The notes beneath the pieces were generated by a model. The model was not told the origin of the DNA, did no database searches, and was given only the letters and a program-made list of their open reading frames with translations. The translations under genes and the position numbers were made by a program. Shown piece by piece: positions 59,858-64,000 of a stretch of DNA of 64,000 bases (positions are counted from its first letter, which is position 1; each line of letters starts with the position of its first letter). Source of the stretch: Chloroflexota bacterium (GTDB lineage: Bacteria > Chloroflexota > Chloroflexia > Chloroflexales > Herpetosiphonaceae); the NCBI GenBank assembly GCA_020161265.1, contig JAIUOC010000010.1:62001-126000 (forward strand), in the 5' to 3' direction.

Positions 59858-61309
59858 ATGTTGCGACGTTTTCGGCGGCGACGCTTAGCCTTGTGGGCAG
59901 TGATTGGGGCGGTTTGTAGCTTGATTATCATTCTGCGAATGCCGCTGCATCAACTGCCGCTGGAGCGCGACGAGGCTGCCTATGCCGTCATTGCCCGCGA
60001 TTGGGCTGATGGGGCGATTCCCTACCGCGATCGATTTGATCATAAGCCGCCGTTTGTCTATGCGGCCTATGCTCCGCCAGTTTTGTTGGGCACAGAGCCA
60101 ATTCAAACCATTCGGGTTTGGGCGACACTCTGGTTGGTAGCAACGACTTTGGTGATGTGGCGAGCAGGTCGGCGTTTGTGGCGCTCCGAAGCAGCGGGCG
60201 TGCTCACCGCAATTTTAGTAGCAAGCTGGAATAGCGCGGTTTTTTTGCAGGGCGTGACCTTCAACAGCGAAGCAATTATGCTCTTGCCTAGTGGCTTGGC
60301 GTTGCTTTTTGGCCTCAAAGCGCTCGATAGCCAACAAAAAGCTTGGTGGATGTTGGCAGGCGTGGCAGCAGCCTTAGCCCTATTATCCAAACCTGTGGCC
60401 TTGTTGATTTTGCCAGCGCTGATTATTACGACGATTGCCTTCAAAGGCGATGTCAACGAACGGCTTGGTCGCGCGATTTTAGTGATCGACGGCTTGGCGC
60501 TAGTGTTGATTCCAACCTTGCTCTATTTTGCTTTGGCTGGCGGTTGGAGCCAATTTGTTGAAGCACTTTGGACGTATAACACGGCCTACCTCGACCAGAC
60601 CGATGCCACAATCAGCCAGCTTTGGCCGATTTGGCGCACACTCCTGTTGCTCCTAGCGGCAGGGATTGTGGGCGCAACCATGGCATGGCGACGGCGGCGC
60701 TACTGGCCGAGTTTAACTCTGGCTGGTTTATGGAGCATCGGCCTAATTGCCAGTGCCTTTGTAAGTTTACGGGCTTATCCGCATTATTATCAGGCGCTCG
60801 TGCCAGCTTTGGCCGTCTTTGCAGGGGGCTTGGCCAAGGTTCGGCTGGGATTTTTACAACAATACAAAGATTTTTCGATTGTTGTGATTGCGTTTTTGCT
60901 AGCGATTCAGCCATTAGCCAGCCTCTGGCCGTTGTATAATAAAACACCCGCAGCCCAAATTGAACAACTCTATGGCGTTGATGGCCGTGAATTCTTTGCG
61001 CTCGCGCCCAAAGTTGTCGAATGGATCGATAGCAATGTGGGTCAGCAGGCCAGCGTCTGGGTTTGGGCGGCTGAGCCAGAAATTTATCTATATGGCGATT
61101 ACGCTGTGCCAAGCCGATTTCCCTACGATTACCCCTTAGCGATTTTGCCCAATGCCCTCGACCAGACCTTGCAACGGCTACGCAGCCAGCCGCCAAAGGT
61201 CATTGTGACCTATGGAGCCGTGCGGCCAATCGGCTTTGATGCTATGTTGCAAGTTGCGCCCTATCGGTTACGAGTGCATTTGGGTGGTTATGATATTTGG
61301 GTGCGTTAG
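59858..61309 (+). CDS. GT-C glycosyltransferase, ArnT/PMT_2-like
   Basis: The protein has 483 residues from the ATG at 59858 with GGGGGA upstream; an in-frame ATG at 59819 lacks a ribosome site. It has about ten to twelve hydrophobic helices. The first extracytoplasmic loop has the acidic motif LERDEAAYAVIARDWADG and FDHKPP, characteristic of PMT_2/ArnT-type transferases that use polyprenyl-phosphate sugars. The C-terminal ~90 residues form a soluble domain (WVWAAEPEIYLYGDY). The sugar and acceptor are unknown. The DUF1295 gene starts 15 bases after its stop. Confidence 0.85.
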   Translation: MLRRFRRRRLALWAVIGAVCSLIIILRMPLHQLPLERDEAAYAVIARDWADGAIPYRDRFDHKPPFVYAAYAPPVLLGTEPIQTIRVWATLWLVATTLVMWRAGRRLWRSEAAGVLTAILVASWNSAVFLQGVTFNSEAIMLLPSGLALLFGLKALDSQQKAWWMLAGVAAALALLSKPVALLILPALIITTIAFKGDVNERLGRAILVIDGLALVLIPTLLYFALAGGWSQFVEALWTYNTAYLDQTDATISQLWPIWRTLLLLLAAGIVGATMAWRRRRYWPSLTLAGLWSIGLIASAFVSLRAYPHYYQALVPALAVFAGGLAKVRLGFLQQYKDFSIVVIAFLLAIQPLASLWPLYNKTPAAQIEQLYGVDGREFFALAPKVVEWIDSNVGQQASVWVWAAEPEIYLYGDYAVPSRFPYDYPLAILPNALDQTLQRLRSQPPKVIVTYGAVRPIGFDAMLQVAPYRLRVHLGGYDIWVR

Positions 61310-61324
61310 CGCTGGGAGTTTCGC

Positions 61325-62101
61325 ATGAGTTTTTGGCAAATCTGGGGTTGGGGTCTGGCGGTGGTAATGATTCCATTAACCTTGGCATGGCTGTGGAGTG
61401 TCAAAATTACCAATGCCAGCATTGTGGATATCTGTTGGGGTATGTGTTTTGTGGCCTTGACCTGGTGGTATTTTAGCCAAGCTCAGGGTGATGCTCAACG
61501 CCGTTTGATCATTAGCAGTCTGGTAACAATTTGGGGATTGCGCTTATCGATCTACATTGGTTGGCGTAATTGGAGCAAGCCCGAAGATTATCGTTATGTT
61601 GAGTTTCGCCAGCGCTATGGAGCTGAACGCTATTGGTGGTTTAGTTTTTTCCAAGTGTTTTTGCTGCAAGGCGTATTGGCGTTGCTGATCTCGTTAACCT
61701 TACTTGGTGCCCAAACTGGCCCAAAAAGCTGGAATTGGCTCGATTATCTAGCAATTGGGGTTTGGCTGATTGGCTTTGGTTTTGAGGCGATTGGCGATTG
61801 GCAGATGGCACGGTTCAAGGCCAATCCGGCCAACAAAGGCCAAGTTATGCGTTCTGGCTTATGGCGCTACACCCGCCATCCCAATTATTTTGGCGATTCG
61901 GCGGTGTGGTGGGGCTATGCGCTCTTTTCGATCGCCGCTGGTAGTTATTGGCAAATTATCGGCGCTGGCTTGATGACTTTGTTGATTATTCGGGTTTCAG
62001 GCGTAATGTTGCTAGAACGCACGATGGTCAAAACCAAGCCCCAATATGCCGATTACATCGCTAAAACCAGCGCCTTCTTGCCGTGGTTACCAAAAAGCTA
62101 A
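61325..62101 (+). CDS. DUF1295 family membrane protein (steroid 5-alpha-reductase-like)
   Basis: The protein has 258 residues with about seven helices. Family features are VDICWGMCFVAL, the GLRLSIYIGWRNW segment, and the strongly conserved C-terminal SGLWRYTRHPNYFGDSAVWWGY block that binds NADPH in the reductase and isoprenylcysteine methyltransferase superfamily. The end reads RTMVKTKPQYADYIAKTSAFLPWLPK. The substrate is unknown; a lipid or isoprenoid double bond is likely. GGGAG precedes the ATG. It forms a pair with the glycosyltransferase gene. Confidence 0.88.
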   Translation: MSFWQIWGWGLAVVMIPLTLAWLWSVKITNASIVDICWGMCFVALTWWYFSQAQGDAQRRLIISSLVTIWGLRLSIYIGWRNWSKPEDYRYVEFRQRYGAERYWWFSFFQVFLLQGVLALLISLTLLGAQTGPKSWNWLDYLAIGVWLIGFGFEAIGDWQMARFKANPANKGQVMRSGLWRYTRHPNYFGDSAVWWGYALFSIAAGSYWQIIGAGLMTLLIIRVSGVMLLERTMVKTKPQYADYIAKTSAFLPWLPKS

Positions 62102-62106
62102 ACGAA

Positions 62107-62367
62107 AACGCAGAGTTAACGTTTTGATCCACGAAGGACACGAAGGCTGAAACCGCGAAGATCGCGAAGATCGCGAAGGCTGATTGAGTGGTTCGCTGAG
62201 ATGGATTCGTCGTTCAAATATCACAACATTAAACCATTCGTGTCCTTCGTGTTCTTCGCGGTTTCAGCCCTCATCTCTTGCTCTGCGCCACTGCGTTAAA
62301 TTCCGATCCCGATGTTGCCTTTTGATGTTTGACTGCTGCCTTGACTCTATGTTCTATGTTCTTTGCT
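62107..62367. repeat. large inverted repeat and repeat words
   Basis: The convergent gap contains a long inverted repeat: GGCTGAAACCGCGAAGATCGCGAAG from 62145 is answered by CTTCGTGTTCTTCGCGGTTTCAGCC ending at 62269. Outside it, AACGCAGAG at 62107 faces CTCTGCGCCACTGCGTTAAA. The end is a run of CTCTATGTTCTATGTTCTTTG words. No coding frame is seen. Confidence 0.65.
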
Positions 62368-64000
62368 CTATGTTCTTTTTGGCTCTTTTTTGGGCTCGAC
62401 GCGTAGGGTTTGCTCAGCAGTATAGCGTACCAAACCAGGTGGGCCGCCTTTGATTTTGCGCACATGTTTGCGCAAGGCAATATCGACTTCAACTGCGCCA
62501 TCGTTGCGAGCTGATGAATAGTAAGCCGCCAGTTGCGCTGCTTGTTCGAGGGTACGCGGCGGCACATTCGCCGCTTGCATGCGAATAATCACATGGCCAC
62601 CAGTTCGTTCACGGGCATGCAACCAATAATCTTCGGGCTGTCCAAGTTTGAAGGTTACTTCATCGTTTTGGTCAGCGGTTCGCCCAACGAAAATTGTCCA
62701 GCCATCGGGCGAAATCACCCGCAACGGGCCACGGCCAACACTGGAGTTGGGCTTGCTTTTGGCTTTGCCAATCGTTTGGCGCAACCAACCACCAGCAATC
62801 AACTCGCGCTCAAATTGCTCAATTTCGGCAAAACTCTCGGCCAAACTCAATAGATCGTTGGTTTGTTGCAAATATTCGGCTTGAGCCTCGGTTTGCTCCA
62901 AGAGTTGTGGCACATCCTCTAATGCGCCTTTAGCTTTGTCGTACTCGCGGAATTTTGCTTGAGCATTCTCGACCGCAGACAATGTTGGGTCAAGTGTAAT
63001 TATGCCTTGGTCAAGCAGCAATTCACTTTGGCCAGGCTTGATCGCATAAATATAGCCAAAAATCATCTCGCCTTCCCAACGCAAACGCTCAAGTTGTTCA
63101 ACCCGCGCCAATTGAGTGCGCAATTGATCAGCTTTGGTTTTGATGCGGCGCTGAGCTTCGGCTACCCGTTCGAGCAAAGCCTCACGTCGTTGAGCGTGGG
63201 CCGTCACTTGATCAAGCTCGGCAAAGGCGGTTGCCAAGGCTTCGTTCATGCTGGGAAACGGTTCGGTATGCGCTTGGTGCAGCAAATTAAAGGCGGCAAT
63301 CCCGATTGGCGTGCCATCAGCATTGCGGGCAAGGGTTGGCTCGCTGCTGGTAAGGCTAGTGAGTTGGCGCAAAAGCTGGGCAATCTGTTCAAAATCTAGC
63401 TCTGGCGTAATTTCAACGCTAGTTGAACCGACTGCCCGCCAAGCAATTTCACGGCCAGTTTGCGGCGAGATGCCACTATATTCGGTCACCAAGGCTTTAG
63501 CTAAATCGCCACCTAAGGCGGCAATTTGCGCAGCGGTTGCTTGGCGCGGGTCAGATTTGCCTTGACTGGGCGGGCCTTCGTAGATGCTGCGTGGCATAAT
63601 TGGGCGTTGCGAACGTTGCGGGTTATAGTGACGAATACTTTCCAAGACCAAGCCATTATCATCGACCAAAATAATATTTGATGAATGACCGATAATTTCT
63701 AGTACCAACTCACTATAACGCGGCGTAAGCATCACCTCATCGTCGTCATCATCGTCAGGCTCAAGTTCCTTGCGAGGAATCGGCATCTTGGCTATACTGA
63801 GCGAAATAACCCGTTCCAATGGCGCAGATTCGATTTTGGTAATCCGTCCACCACGAACATATTTACGCAATAATAGCAACAAAGGCGAATCGGCATTCGG
63901 ATCACGGGTTAGCTTGGTTGGGGTGGTATGCATGCGGGCGAATTTGGCATGCGCCGAAAGCAACAACTGATGGCGCTGACCATCAGCATAAACTTCAAAG
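62368..64000 (-). CDS. NFACT/RqcH family protein, 3' part (cut by window end)
   Basis: The frame is open to the right window edge, so at least 543 C-terminal residues are visible and the start is missing. The N-terminal NFACT-N part (fibronectin-binding/FbpA type) contains HTTPTKLTRDPNADSPLLLLLRKYVRGGRI. A long coiled coil (about 240-380) follows, with two helical runs around RRIKTKADQLRTQLARVEQLERL. The C-terminal NFACT-R domain has GWTIFVGRTADQNDEVTFKLGQPEDYWLHARERTGGHVIIR and HVRKIKGGPPGLVRY. RqcH proteins bind stalled large ribosomal subunits and direct Ala-tailing of nascent chains. The function is inferred from the family. Confidence 0.9.
   Translation of the reverse strand, partial: FEVYADGQRHQLLLSAHAKFARMHTTPTKLTRDPNADSPLLLLLRKYVRGGRITKIESAPLERVISLSIAKMPIPRKELEPDDDDDDEVMLTPRYSELVLEIIGHSSNIILVDDNGLVLESIRHYNPQRSQRPIMPRSIYEGPPSQGKSDPRQATAAQIAALGGDLAKALVTEYSGISPQTGREIAWRAVGSTSVEITPELDFEQIAQLLRQLTSLTSSEPTLARNADGTPIGIAAFNLLHQAHTEPFPSMNEALATAFAELDQVTAHAQRREALLERVAEAQRRIKTKADQLRTQLARVEQLERLRWEGEMIFGYIYAIKPGQSELLLDQGIITLDPTLSAVENAQAKFREYDKAKGALEDVPQLLEQTEAQAEYLQQTNDLLSLAESFAEIEQFERELIAGGWLRQTIGKAKSKPNSSVGRGPLRVISPDGWTIFVGRTADQNDEVTFKLGQPEDYWLHARERTGGHVIIRMQAANVPPRTLEQAAQLAAYYSSARNDGAVEVDIALRKHVRKIKGGPPGLVRYTAEQTLRVEPKKEPKRT

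Noticed and set aside
62368-64000. NFACT gene lacking a start
   Set aside because: The frame continues past position 64000. The TTG at 63966 is internal, not a start.

Overview
The window looks like a chromosomal segment of a filamentous gliding Chloroflexota bacterium, most like Herpetosiphon. This is an inference from protein style (Gln/Leu/Ala-rich, roughly balanced base composition), the family content (DUF1152, DUF1385, DUF2330, DUF4388 plus small GTPase, truncated-methylase MazG, several GAF/PAS sensor proteins) and many gaps filled with word-like palindromic repeats. No species-level marker such as rRNA is present.

Layout. 1-4.8 kb: the 3' end of a CHAT (caspase-like) protein overlapping an alpha/beta hydrolase, a membrane GAF protein, and gpmI with its terminator. 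5.2-15.7 kb is the highlight: a compact operon carrying the complete five-gene enediyne core cassette. The order is a DUF1702/UnbL-type protein, UnbV, UnbU, an iterative PksE polyketide synthase (KS-AT-ACP-KR-DH-PPTase) and the hot-dog thioesterase, followed by an undescribed histidine-rich four-helix membrane protein. The genes are joined by ATGA overlaps or gaps of 3-19 bases. Ordinary genes flank it on both sides, with no enediyne tailoring or resistance genes visible. 15.9-20.6 kb: a secreted M23 peptidase/LamG protein, an RtcB-type RNA ligase and a two-module VOC protein. 20.7-23.2 kb: three paralogous small membrane proteins, a 27-codon remnant of a fourth, and tRNA-Val(CAC). 23.5-30 kb: a PAS histidine kinase/response regulator pair, then an operon of a DUF697-like protein, murA (Asp in place of the catalytic Cys) and an NtrC-type regulator. 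30.2-37 kb: enoyl-CoA hydratase, DUF427, mnmA, membrane proteins, DUF1385, and a DUF4388/Ras-like GTPase/DUF1152 set. 37-47 kb, mostly on the minus strand: mazG, a PpiC lipoprotein, glyA, a 1055-residue GAF hybrid kinase, methylglutaconyl-CoA hydratase-like protein, a zinc-ribbon repeat protein and plsX. 47-64 kb: DUF2330, GNAT and Eis-like acetyltransferases, a secreted metalloprotease with a ricin-type lectin domain, ligA, a CoA-transferase, ppc, a hemolysin III protein, a GT-C glycosyltransferase, a DUF1295 protein and the 3' part of an NFACT/RqcH gene cut by the window edge.

How parts work together. PksE, self-activated by its own C-terminal phosphopantetheinyl transferase, would build a linear polyene from malonyl-CoA, and the thioesterase would release it. 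The three Unb proteins and the extra membrane protein are the candidates for converting or handling it. Between operons, nine gaps carry nested imperfect palindromes made of a few recurring words. They form a genome-wide style repeat family and are the main non-coding signal in the window.

All family assignments come from reading motifs by eye. No database search or structure prediction was run.
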